From positions 248,001 to 312,000 of the forward strand of contig NZ_JACHGB010000006.1 of NCBI RefSeq assembly GCF_014202215.1: 64,000 nucleotides of DNA, written 5' to 3'. The stretch comes from Quisquiliibacterium transsilvanicum (GTDB lineage Bacteria > Pseudomonadota > Gammaproteobacteria > Burkholderiales > Burkholderiaceae_E). This document shows, in pieces, positions 1 to 7,079 of the stretch (the stretch's first letter is position 1; each line of letters starts with the position of its first letter). The notes under the pieces were generated by a model. That model was given only the letters and a program-made list of their open reading frames with translations. It did not search any database and was not told where the DNA came from. The position numbers and the translations under genes were made by a program.

Positions 1-257
1 TTTTTGAGCCTTGTTGAGCTGGATGAGGGTTTGCGGGGCGCCGGACGGGACTCGGAGACCGCGGTTTCGACGCCGCGTTCTGCAGCGCATGAGCGCACTG
101 TAGTTGTTCCGCTGTAGAGATACTAGACGCTTTCATGGACAACATTGGCTCATATTCGGAACAGTTGGCGCGAGGTCGAGATTCCCGCCGCGCGCGCCTC
201 GCATCCGCCGCGCGGGCAGTAGACTCGACCCTGCCCGACGACCCGACCCGCTCCCCC
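1..257. other. left-edge region with no assignable gene
   Basis: A plus-strand frame is open from base 1 to a TAG at 112-114, and a minus-strand frame with an ATG at 91 runs off the left edge. Neither translation resembles a family I know, and both have mixed codon use. This stretch may hold the end or start of a neighbouring gene plus the upstream region of the first gene. I see no clear -35/-10 pair and no tRNA. Confidence 0.3.
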
Positions 258-1133
258 ATGAACCGGCTCCAGACCGAACTGCATCGCCTCTACCTTGTCC
301 ACCCGGCAGCGGATCGCCGCGCCGAACCCGAGTCGGCGGAGCTGATCGACGCGGACGGCAAGACCCGCGCGCTGGTCCTCGAACTGGCCCGCCCGCCGGA
401 TTGGGAGCCGCTGGCCAGGGTCTGGCGCGGCGCCCAGGCCGACCTGGGGCTACCGGCGCCCGCCGTCGCGGTCTCGGGCACCGATGGCCTGCAGCTCTGG
501 TTCTCGCTCGCCGATTCCATCCCGGCGGGCGACGCGCATGCCTTCCTGGAAAGCCTGCGGCTGCGCTACCTGTCGGATCTGCCGCCGGCACGAGTTCGCC
601 TCCTGCCCACCGAGGCTTCGGCGACGCCCGCCGCGTCAGCGCATGCCGCGCCGGCCCCCTCGGCGCATGCCGCGCTGGTGCCGGCCGAGCAGGCCGAAGA
701 GGGTCGCTGGTCGGCCTTCGTGGCCCCGGACCTCGCGGCGATCTTCACCGAGACGCCCTGGCTGGACATTCCGCCCAGCGCCGACGGGCAGGCGGAGCTG
801 CTGTGCCGGCTCAAGAGCATCGGCCGGAGCGAATTCGACGAGGCGCGCGCGAGGCTGGCGCCAGCACCAGCACCAGCACCAGCACCAGCACCAGCAGCAC
901 CAGCAGCGAGAGCGACCCAGGAACCGCCGTCCGGCGCGCGCGTCGGACACGCGGCAGCCGCCGAAACCCAAGCCCTGACTGTCCGGACTGCCGGCCATGC
1001 CGGCGCGGCGGAAGCACGTGAATTCCTGCTCCAGGTCATGCGCGACCACACAGTGGAACTCGCGCTGCGGATCGAGGCCGCCAAGGCGCTGCTGCCCCGC
1101 TCCGACGACGCTGCAAGCCGGCGCGGCAGCTGA
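258..1133 (+). CDS. conserved hypothetical protein with Pro-Ala linker
   Basis: This encodes 291 residues with no signal peptide or membrane segment. The ATG at 258 was chosen because high-GC3 coding begins there; the frame stays open to 135, but that part is Arg/Ser-rich and noncoding-like. Residues 1-115 form a predicted alpha/beta region with repeated Leu/Trp patterns (for example LQLWFSLAD). A second folded segment, near residues 150-195, contains FVAPDLAAIF and TPWLDIPPS. Residues 202-213 are a strict (PA)6 linker, and a helical C-terminal segment (about 255-285) follows. I do not recognise the function. It converges on the HicA-like gene, leaving 67 bp. Confidence 0.6.
   Translation: MNRLQTELHRLYLVHPAADRRAEPESAELIDADGKTRALVLELARPPDWEPLARVWRGAQADLGLPAPAVAVSGTDGLQLWFSLADSIPAGDAHAFLESLRLRYLSDLPPARVRLLPTEASATPAASAHAAPAPSAHAALVPAEQAEEGRWSAFVAPDLAAIFTETPWLDIPPSADGQAELLCRLKSIGRSEFDEARARLAPAPAPAPAPAPAAPAARATQEPPSGARVGHAAAAETQALTVRTAGHAGAAEAREFLLQVMRDHTVELALRIEAAKALLPRSDDAASRRGS
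861..896 (+). repeat. 6-copy CCAGCA hexanucleotide repeat
   Basis: Six perfect tandem copies of CCAGCA lie inside the first gene and encode a Pro-Ala linker. The unit is a multiple of three, so copy-number change would alter linker length without shifting the frame. Confidence 0.9.
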
Positions 1134-1200
1134 ACCTGCAGCGGCCCTGCCTCGGCTGGCACGCGCAGGGCGGCATTTGCGCCCGGCCGCAACGCGCCGA

Positions 1201-1494
1201 TCAGTCCTTCCGGCCCGCCTCCCGCCCAGCCGCATACATCGACGGCGTCGCACCCGCATGCCCGAGGAACTCGCGCAGCTGCTTGACGCCATGCGCGTCC
1301 AGCACGTTGGAGTGATGCGGCCGATGCAGGATGCCCTCGGCGCCGTTGAGCCGCACGCGGATTCGCGCGCCGGACAGCGGCTCCAGTTCCGCCCCCAGAT
1401 GCCCGAGCAGCGACTCCACCTCGCGCCAGTGGATGTTGCCGCTGATGGGATCGTGGAACACCGTCTTCAGCAGTTGCTCGTGCTTGTGGCTCAC
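1201..1494 (-). CDS. HicA-like type II toxin family protein
   Basis: This 97-residue protein matches the HicA mRNA-interferase fold (a dsRNA-binding-like domain). It has a WREVESLLGHLGAE segment, a basic strand and the conserved LHRPHHSN motif carrying the His expected for catalysis. The GTG start at 1494 is supported by a GGAGGA Shine-Dalgarno five bases upstream. No HicB antitoxin gene lies on either side, so it is either an orphan toxin-like gene or a domesticated member. HicA-like orphans of this length occur in betaproteobacteria, so activity is uncertain. It lies 53 bp downstream of the VOC gene on the same strand and may be cotranscribed. Confidence 0.7.
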   Translation of the reverse strand: MSHKHEQLLKTVFHDPISGNIHWREVESLLGHLGAELEPLSGARIRVRLNGAEGILHRPHHSNVLDAHGVKQLREFLGHAGATPSMYAAGREAGRKD

Positions 1495-1547
1495 GTCCGC
1501 TCCTCCGACATGTCCACGCCCGGCGAAGTGGCCGGGCGTGCAGGCCT

Positions 1548-2390
1548 TCAGCCCCGCTCGATGCGCAGCAGCGCCCCGAACATCGAGCCCCGTCCGATCT
1601 CCACCACGTCCGCGGCATCCGCCGCGATGCGCGCGTCGACGCCCTGCGCCACCAGCCCTTCGAGCATCGCGCGCGGATCCGGCGCATGCAGCACCAGCGC
1701 GTACATGCCCTCGGGATTGGCATCCAGGTGCGCGGCCACTGCCGCGGCGAAGGGACGCGTGCGGTCTCGTACGGCAATCAGCTCTATGGTGCCCCCGCTG
1801 GGCGGATGCACCAGCACCCGCTCGACGCCGCGAATCGCATCGAGCGCGGGTGTATCCGCGGGCAAGCCCAGGCGCTCGCCATAGACCTGTGCGGCGGCCT
1901 GCAGGTCCTTCACCGCAATGATCACGCGCTGCACGCCGGACAGCGGTGCGGCGGGCGTGCCCGGCGGCGCCTTGCGGTCGAAGGAATTCACCGGATAGAC
2001 GCGGATCAGCACGCCGTGCGTGGAGTTGGGATGGACGTCGCGCCCGCCCGCGCCTGCCATCAGCGGCAGCACGTTCAGCCCGCGCCCGCTGAGCACCTCG
2101 GCCTCCGCATCGGGATCCGGCGCCTCGAGCATCAGCGCGAACAGCCCCTGTCCGCGCCGGTCCAGGAAGCGCTGCAGGCTCTGGCACAGCGGCGCCTCCG
2201 GCACCTCGGGGCTCATCAGCTCGATGTTGCTGCCCCCCTCGGGCACGCACATCGCGATCCGCGCGCCCAGGCTCGGCAGCGTGTCATCCGAGGCGTCGAT
2301 GACCGGGATGCCGAGCCGGTTGCGGAAGGTGTCGACGATCCCCTGGAAATCTGCGGTGGCGATGGCGATGCGGGGCATGCCGGTGATCAT
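1548..2390 (-). CDS. two-domain VOC (glyoxalase/bleomycin resistance) family protein
   Basis: This encodes 280 residues with two vicinal-oxygen-chelate repeats. The first (residues 1-130) begins with RIAIATADFQGIVDTF, and the second (about 150-280) with VIIAVKDLQAAAQVYG. Each ends in a beta strand, with IELMSPE and IELIAV as potential metal-ligand Glu positions. VOC proteins are metal-dependent lyases, isomerases or dioxygenases; the substrate here cannot be told. The ATG at 2390 follows an AGGAG. An in-frame extension to 2477 lacks a ribosome site and is Arg/Ser-rich. The gene is followed by the HicA-like gene and preceded by the DsbA-like isomerase, all on the minus strand. Confidence 0.8.
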   Translation of the reverse strand: MITGMPRIAIATADFQGIVDTFRNRLGIPVIDASDDTLPSLGARIAMCVPEGGSNIELMSPEVPEAPLCQSLQRFLDRRGQGLFALMLEAPDPDAEAEVLSGRGLNVLPLMAGAGGRDVHPNSTHGVLIRVYPVNSFDRKAPPGTPAAPLSGVQRVIIAVKDLQAAAQVYGERLGLPADTPALDAIRGVERVLVHPPSGGTIELIAVRDRTRPFAAAVAAHLDANPEGMYALVLHAPDPRAMLEGLVAQGVDARIAADAADVVEIGRGSMFGALLRIERG

Positions 2391-2439
2391 GGTGCTCGCT
2401 CCTGGTGGCGTGATGACCGGCCCATCTTGCCCCAGCAGC

Positions 2440-3057
2440 TCAGCCCGCGATAGCCCGGCCGATCTCCTCCTCGACATCGCCCAGCCGCTCCTTGCCGAAC
2501 CACATCTCGCCGTTGACGAAGAAGGTCGGTGAGCCGAAGGCGCCGCGCACGTGCGCGGATTCGGTGTTCGCCAGCAGCAGCTGCTTGACGTCGGGCTCCT
2601 GCGCGGTGGCCATCAGCGCCGGGCCGTCCAGACCGGCAGCGGCCAGCGTGGCGACGATGACGTCGTCCTCGGCCATGTTCTTCTCGTGCTCCCACATCGC
2701 CGCGTAGACCGCGTCGACGTAGCGCTCGAAGCAGCCAAGCTTCTGCGCAGCGCAGGCGCCGCGCATGATCTTCAGCGTGTTCACCGGGAAGAACGGATTG
2801 AAGCGGAAACGGTCCAGCCGGTTCTTGTCGATGAAGCGGCGCATCTCCAGGCGCTCATAGGCGAGCTTGTTGGGAATGGCCGCGTAGGCCTCGCCCGGCG
2901 AACGGTTGTTGGCCAGCTTGAACAGGCCGCCCAGCAGGGTGGGCACGTACTCGAACTTCACTCCGGTGCGCGCCTCGATGGCGGGGATGACCTGGTGGCA
3001 CAGGTAGGCGTTGGGGCTGCCGAAATCGAACAGGAACTCGACCTTCACGGGCTTCAT
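2440..3057 (-). CDS. 2-hydroxychromene-2-carboxylate isomerase / DsbA-family oxidoreductase
   Basis: This 205-residue cytoplasmic protein has a thioredoxin fold with a helical insertion. The N-terminal motif VEFLFDFGSPNAYL carries the Ser typical of GST-kappa/2-hydroxychromene-2-carboxylate isomerases in place of the DsbA CxxC. FGSPTFFVNGEMWFGKERL near the C terminus holds the cis-Pro loop. Isomerases of this class act in naphthalene/aromatic catabolism or use glutathione, but no aromatic ring-cleavage genes are nearby, so the substrate is open. The ATG is at 3057. Its 3' end stops 49 bp before the VOC start, and the SDR gene lies 67 bp upstream, suggesting one operon. Confidence 0.85.
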   Translation of the reverse strand: MKPVKVEFLFDFGSPNAYLCHQVIPAIEARTGVKFEYVPTLLGGLFKLANNRSPGEAYAAIPNKLAYERLEMRRFIDKNRLDRFRFNPFFPVNTLKIMRGACAAQKLGCFERYVDAVYAAMWEHEKNMAEDDVIVATLAAAGLDGPALMATAQEPDVKQLLLANTESAHVRGAFGSPTFFVNGEMWFGKERLGDVEEEIGRAIAG

Positions 3058-3124
3058 CGGTGACCTCGCGGAAGTGGTGGATTGATACGCAGGGATGTGG
3101 AACTCTGACGCGACGGGACGCGCC

Positions 3125-3853
3125 TCACCAGGGCTCCATCCACGGGCGCAGCTCGGTCTCGTGCGTCCAGGCGTCACGCGGCTGCTTGTGGATCTGCCAG
3201 TACAGATCGGCGATGTGCTCAGGGTTGACGATGCCACCGCTCTCCTTGAGCGCATAGCGCTGCGGGAAGTTCTCGCGGATCCACTCGGTGTCGATCGCGC
3301 CGTCGATGACGGGATGCGCCACGTGGATGCCCTTGGGCCAGAGCTCCCGGGCCATGCTCTGCGCCAGCGCGCGCAGCGCGTGCTTGGCGCCGGCGAACGC
3401 GGCGAAGCCCTCGCGTCCGCGCAGGCTGGCGGTGGCACCGGTGAAGATGATGGTGCCGCGGCCGCGCGGCAGCATCACCCGGGCCGCCTCGCGGCCCATC
3501 AGGAAGCCCGAGAAGCAGGCCATCTCCCAGACCTTGTAGTAGACGCGCGCAGTGGTGTCGGTGATGCCGAAGCGCACGTTGGCGCCGATGTTGAACACCG
3601 CCACCTCGATCGGCGCGATCTCGCGCTCGATGCGCTCGACCAGCGACACCATTTCCTCTTCCTTGCGCGCGTCGCTGCCGAAGCCGTGCGCCTCGCCGCC
3701 TTCTGCGCGGATCTGCGCCACCAGCGGCTCGAGCTTGTCGGCGCTGCGCCGCGTGACGCAGGCCACGTAGCCCTCCCGGGCGAAGCGGCGCGCAATGGCG
3801 CCGCCGGTGGCGTCGCCCGCGCCGATGACCAGGATTGCCTTCTTGTCGCTCAC
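3125..3853 (-). CDS. SDR-family protein lacking the canonical catalytic Tyr
   Basis: A 242-residue short-chain dehydrogenase/reductase with a Rossmann start (VIGAGDATGGAIARRF, residues 9-24), an NIGAN motif near residue 88 and an FTGATAS strand (138-144) carrying the structural Ser. The YxxxK site reads FAGAK at residues 153-157, so the catalytic Tyr is replaced by Phe while the Lys is kept. This may be a noncanonical subfamily with altered chemistry or a nucleotide-binding role. The GTG at 3853 has a strong AAGGAG. It is divergent from the TetR gene across 149 bp containing a perfect palindrome, so TetR probably controls it. Confidence 0.85.
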   Translation of the reverse strand: MSDKKAILVIGAGDATGGAIARRFAREGYVACVTRRSADKLEPLVAQIRAEGGEAHGFGSDARKEEEMVSLVERIEREIAPIEVAVFNIGANVRFGITDTTARVYYKVWEMACFSGFLMGREAARVMLPRGRGTIIFTGATASLRGREGFAAFAGAKHALRALAQSMARELWPKGIHVAHPVIDGAIDTEWIRENFPQRYALKESGGIVNPEHIADLYWQIHKQPRDAWTHETELRPWMEPW

Positions 3854-3930
3854 GGCAGTGCTCCTTGCGGTTCGTTGCCCGTGCGGCGGACGCCATCGGT
3901 CCGGAGCGGGCGGTGGGATCGATTTTTGAA

Positions 3931-3946
3931 CATGACGCTCGTCATG
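3931..3946. promoter_or_regulatory. 16-bp palindrome, probable TetR operator
   Basis: CATGACG-CT-CGTCATG is a perfect 7-bp inverted repeat between the divergent SDR and TetR genes. A TATACT -10-like hexamer lies at 3962-3967 toward the TetR gene. Position and symmetry fit an autoregulatory TetR site controlling both directions; this is inferred. Confidence 0.6.
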
Positions 3947-4002
3947 CACCTGGATGATGAGTATACTACTGATTCCAATGCACGCAACACAGGAGGTTCC
4001 GG

Positions 4003-4719
4003 ATGGGGCATTCCCAGGCCGACAAGGCGCAGAGCCGCGAGCGCATCCTGATGAAGGCCGCCGAGAAGATCCGTGACACCGGGCTGGAGTCGGTCAGCGT
4101 CGGACCTCTGATGCGCAGCGTCAACCTCACGCACGGCGGCTTCTACGGCCACTTCGCGTCCCGCTCCGAGCTGCTCGCACACGCGCTGGAGCGCGCGCTC
4201 CGGGAGGGCGAGGCCGCCTCGAAGGCCGCGCGCCGAGAGGCCGCCGCCAAGGCCGCGAAGGCCGAGACCGCGGCGAAGACCGGCACGGCCGCGACCGCCG
4301 GCACGGCCGCGACCGCCGGCACGGCCGGGACCGCCGGGACTGCCGGGACCGCCGCGAACGCCGGGAGCGAGTCCGCCCGGCCCGGCGGCTACGCCACGCT
4401 GTTGCGCAGCTACCTGAGCCGCACGCACCGCGACTCCCGCAAGTCCGGCTGCGCGATCGCCGCGCTCGCCTCCGACGTCGCCCGCGCGGATGAAGCCTCG
4501 CGCGAGGTGATGACCGCGCACGTCGAGCGCTTCGTCGAGAACGTGGCCCGCACGATGGGCACCGACGTCGACGAACGCGCGCTGCTCGCCGCCAGCGCGA
4601 TGGTCGGGGGACTGCTGCTGTCGCGGATCGTCACCGACCCGAAGCGCTCCGACCAGATCCTGCGCGCGGTGCGCGACGGCCTGGCCGCGCGCCAGGACGA
4701 CGGAGCGCCGGCGCCATGA
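4003..4719 (+). CDS. TetR/AcrR-family regulator with low-complexity insert
   Basis: 238 residues. The N-terminal HTH (about 10-56) reads RILMKAAEKIRDTGLE then LTHGGFYGHFASRSELL, typical of TetR with the GFYxHF recognition helix. A C-terminal ligand/dimer domain (about 125-230) has the SGCAIAALASDVARA segment seen in regulators of the NemR/AcuR type. Between them is a roughly 40-residue run of Ala, Gly, Thr and Lys encoded by imperfect 12-18 bp repeats (about 4255-4370), which is unusual for this family and looks like replication slippage. AGGAGG precedes the ATG. Its stop overlaps the thioesterase start (ATGA), so the two are coupled. Confidence 0.9.
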   Translation: MGHSQADKAQSRERILMKAAEKIRDTGLESVSVGPLMRSVNLTHGGFYGHFASRSELLAHALERALREGEAASKAARREAAAKAAKAETAAKTGTAATAGTAATAGTAGTAGTAGTAANAGSESARPGGYATLLRSYLSRTHRDSRKSGCAIAALASDVARADEASREVMTAHVERFVENVARTMGTDVDERALLAASAMVGGLLLSRIVTDPKRSDQILRAVRDGLAARQDDGAPAP

Positions 4720-5585
4720 ACCTGCCTGCCCAAGCCCCGCAGACCATTTTCTCCACGGACACCCAGATGCAGCACATCCCGGACCACCCCCTCGACCAGG
4801 CAGTCGCGCTCACCCGCAACGCGGACGGATCGCTCACCGGCCACACGCACCCCGCCTACGCGAACATGGTCGGGCCCTTCGGCGGAATCACTGCCGCCAC
4901 CCTGCTCAACGCCGCGCTCGGGCACCCCTCGCGACTCGGCGACCCGGTGGCGCTCACCGTCAACTACGCCGGCCCCATCGCCGAGGGCCCCTTCCGCATC
5001 GACGCGCAGCCGGTGCGCACCAACCGGTCCACGCAGCACTGGTCGATCACGCTGTCCCAGGGCGAAGAAGTGGCGACCACGGCAAGCGCGGTCTTCGCGA
5101 TCCGCCGCGAGACCTGGTCCTCCACCGAAACCGGCTTCCCCGAAGTACCGCCGGCACAGGCGCTCGAACGCGGCCAGCGCCAGGGCGCCCCGGCCTGGAC
5201 GAACAACTACGACATGCGCTTCGTGCGCGGCGTGATCTTCGACACTTCGCGGCCCGCGGAAGATCTCGACTCGCACAGCGAGCTGTGGATCCGCGACGAG
5301 CCGCCCCGGCCTCTGGACTTCGTCTCGCTGGCCGCGATCTGCGACTCCTTCTTCCCGCGGATCATGGTCCGGCGCCCCTACCCGGTGCCCGCGGGCACGG
5401 TGTCGATCACCACCTATTTCCACGCCGACGCGCCGCTGCTGGCAGCGCAGGGCGAACGGTCGGTGCTCGGCTGCGCGCGCGCCACGCACTTCGGCCGCGG
5501 CTATCACGACCAGTCCGCCGAGATCTGGAGCGCGGACGGCGCACTGCTGGCCACCAGCCACCAGGTCGTCTACTACAAGGAATGA
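4716..5585 (+). CDS. acyl-CoA thioesterase, double hotdog family
   Basis: 289 residues, matching the TesB-like thioesterase family of two fused hotdog domains. The first (about 35-130) contains NMVGPFGGITAATLLNA and PVALTVNYAGPI. The second (about 165-289) contains PLDFVSLAAICDSFFPRI and SITTYFHAD, followed by GRGYHDQSAEIWSADGALLATSHQ, a typical TesB end. Such enzymes hydrolyse acyl-CoA thioesters in the cytoplasm. It overlaps the TetR gene by 4 bp and is followed after 4 bp by the MATE gene, so regulator, thioesterase and transporter probably form one operon. The chain-length preference is unknown. Confidence 0.88.
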   Translation: MNLPAQAPQTIFSTDTQMQHIPDHPLDQAVALTRNADGSLTGHTHPAYANMVGPFGGITAATLLNAALGHPSRLGDPVALTVNYAGPIAEGPFRIDAQPVRTNRSTQHWSITLSQGEEVATTASAVFAIRRETWSSTETGFPEVPPAQALERGQRQGAPAWTNNYDMRFVRGVIFDTSRPAEDLDSHSELWIRDEPPRPLDFVSLAAICDSFFPRIMVRRPYPVPAGTVSITTYFHADAPLLAAQGERSVLGCARATHFGRGYHDQSAEIWSADGALLATSHQVVYYKE

Positions 5586-5589
5586 CGCC

Positions 5590-6954
5590 GTGAGCGCCGC
5601 CGCACCCCCATCGCCGGAGATCCTCAGGATCCGCAACGGCCCGATCCTGTCGACGCTGCTCGGCCTCGCGGTGCCCAGCGTGCTCGCGATGGCGATGCAG
5701 GTGGCAGTCGGCATCGCCGAGACCATCTACATCGGCCGGCTCGGCACCACGCCGCTGGCGGCGATGGCGCTGGTCTTCCCCTTCCTGATGCTCTCGCAGC
5801 AGCTGTCGGCCGGCGCCATGGGCGGCGGAGTGTCGTCGGCGGTGAGCCGCGCGCTGGGCGCCTCCGACCTGCCGCGCGCCAACGCGCTCGCGCTGCACGC
5901 GATCGCGATCGGCGGGCTGCTCGGGCTGGTGTTCACGGCCGCGATGCTCGGCTTCGGCCCGTCCATCTACCGGCTGCTGGGCGGGCGCGGCGAAGTGCTC
6001 GACCAGGCGATCGCCTACTCCAGCGTGCTGTTTCTGGGCGCGCTGCTGATCTGGCTGAGCAACACGCTGGCCTCGGTGCTGCGCGGCACCGGCAACATGC
6101 GGATCCCTTCGCTTGGCATCTTCGGCGCGTCGGTGCTGCAGATCCTGCTCGGCGGGCTGCTGGCGCTGGGCGCCGGGCCGGTGCCGTCCTTCGGCATGGC
6201 AGGCGTGGCCATCGCCACCATCGTCGCCCACGCGGCCAGCGTTGGCTTCTTTGCGTGGTATCTGGCCAGCGGCAACTCCCGCCTCACGCTGCGGCTGCGC
6301 GGCGCGTCGCTGCAGCGCCCGATGTTCGCCGACATCCTGAAGGTGGGGGCGGTGTCGATGCTGTCGCCGCTGCAGTCGGTGCTCACGGTGGTGATCTTCA
6401 CCGGCTTCGTCGCGCGGCTCGGCGTGGACGCCCTGGCCGGCTACTCGATCGGCCAGCGGCTGGAGTTCCTGCTGATTCCCATCTCCTTCGGCATCGGCGT
6501 CGCCTCGCTGCCGATGGTCGGGATGGCGATGGGCGCAGGCAACGTCGTCCGTGCCCGGCGGGTCGCCTGGACCGCCGGCGCCGCCTCGGCCTTCAACCTG
6601 GCGCTGATCGGCATCACCGTCGCGCTCTTCCCCGACCTCTGGGCGGGGCTCTTCACCTCGGACGAGGCGGTGCTCGAGCATGCGCGGCAGTACCTGCGCA
6701 TCGCCGGGCCGGCCTTCCCGCTGTTCGGGCTGGGTCTCACCCTGTACTTCGCCTCGCAGGGCTCGGGGAAGATGCTCGGCCCCGTGCTCGCGGGTACCGC
6801 GCGCCTGGTGGTGGTGTTCGCCGCGGGCAGCTGGCTGGTGCAGCTGCCCGGCACCTCCGCGCATTTCTTCGGGCTGGTGGCGGCGTCGATGGCGGTCTAT
6901 GGGCTTGCCACCGCGGCCGCGGTGAAGCTCACCAGATGGGGGCGGGCGGGCTGA
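5590..6954 (+). CDS. MATE-family multidrug efflux transporter
   Basis: 454 residues with about 12 hydrophobic segments in two six-helix halves, the normal MATE length. The first half begins NGPILSTLLGLAVPSVLAMAMQ and contains SAVSRALGA; the second begins FADILKVGAVSMLSPLQSV. MATE proteins export cationic drugs or metabolites using Na+ or H+. The start is a GTG at 5590 with AAGGAA upstream. As the last gene of the TetR-thioesterase operon, it may export a compound sensed by that TetR; the substrate cannot be inferred. Confidence 0.92.
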   Translation: MSAAAPPSPEILRIRNGPILSTLLGLAVPSVLAMAMQVAVGIAETIYIGRLGTTPLAAMALVFPFLMLSQQLSAGAMGGGVSSAVSRALGASDLPRANALALHAIAIGGLLGLVFTAAMLGFGPSIYRLLGGRGEVLDQAIAYSSVLFLGALLIWLSNTLASVLRGTGNMRIPSLGIFGASVLQILLGGLLALGAGPVPSFGMAGVAIATIVAHAASVGFFAWYLASGNSRLTLRLRGASLQRPMFADILKVGAVSMLSPLQSVLTVVIFTGFVARLGVDALAGYSIGQRLEFLLIPISFGIGVASLPMVGMAMGAGNVVRARRVAWTAGAASAFNLALIGITVALFPDLWAGLFTSDEAVLEHARQYLRIAGPAFPLFGLGLTLYFASQGSGKMLGPVLAGTARLVVVFAAGSWLVQLPGTSAHFFGLVAASMAVYGLATAAAVKLTRWGRAG

Positions 6955-7079
6955 CCCGGCCCGGGGCGGACCCGGAAATCGTCGCCGCGGCCGCGTGCGC
7001 CGTCATCCCAGCGGCCCTCCGTCCGTTCTAGGAGGAAACCGGCGCGCCGCCCTGACGACCCGCCGCCGATGGAGTCGAC

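Noticed and set aside
104-1021. Alternative frames of the first gene
   Set aside because: They are Arg/Pro/Ala-rich shadow frames; codon third-position bias supports only the frame beginning at 258.
6015-6864. Long minus-strand frames opposite the MATE gene
   Set aside because: High-GC antisense frames dominated by Arg, Gln and His, typical of shadows; the plus-strand frame has clear MATE motifs.
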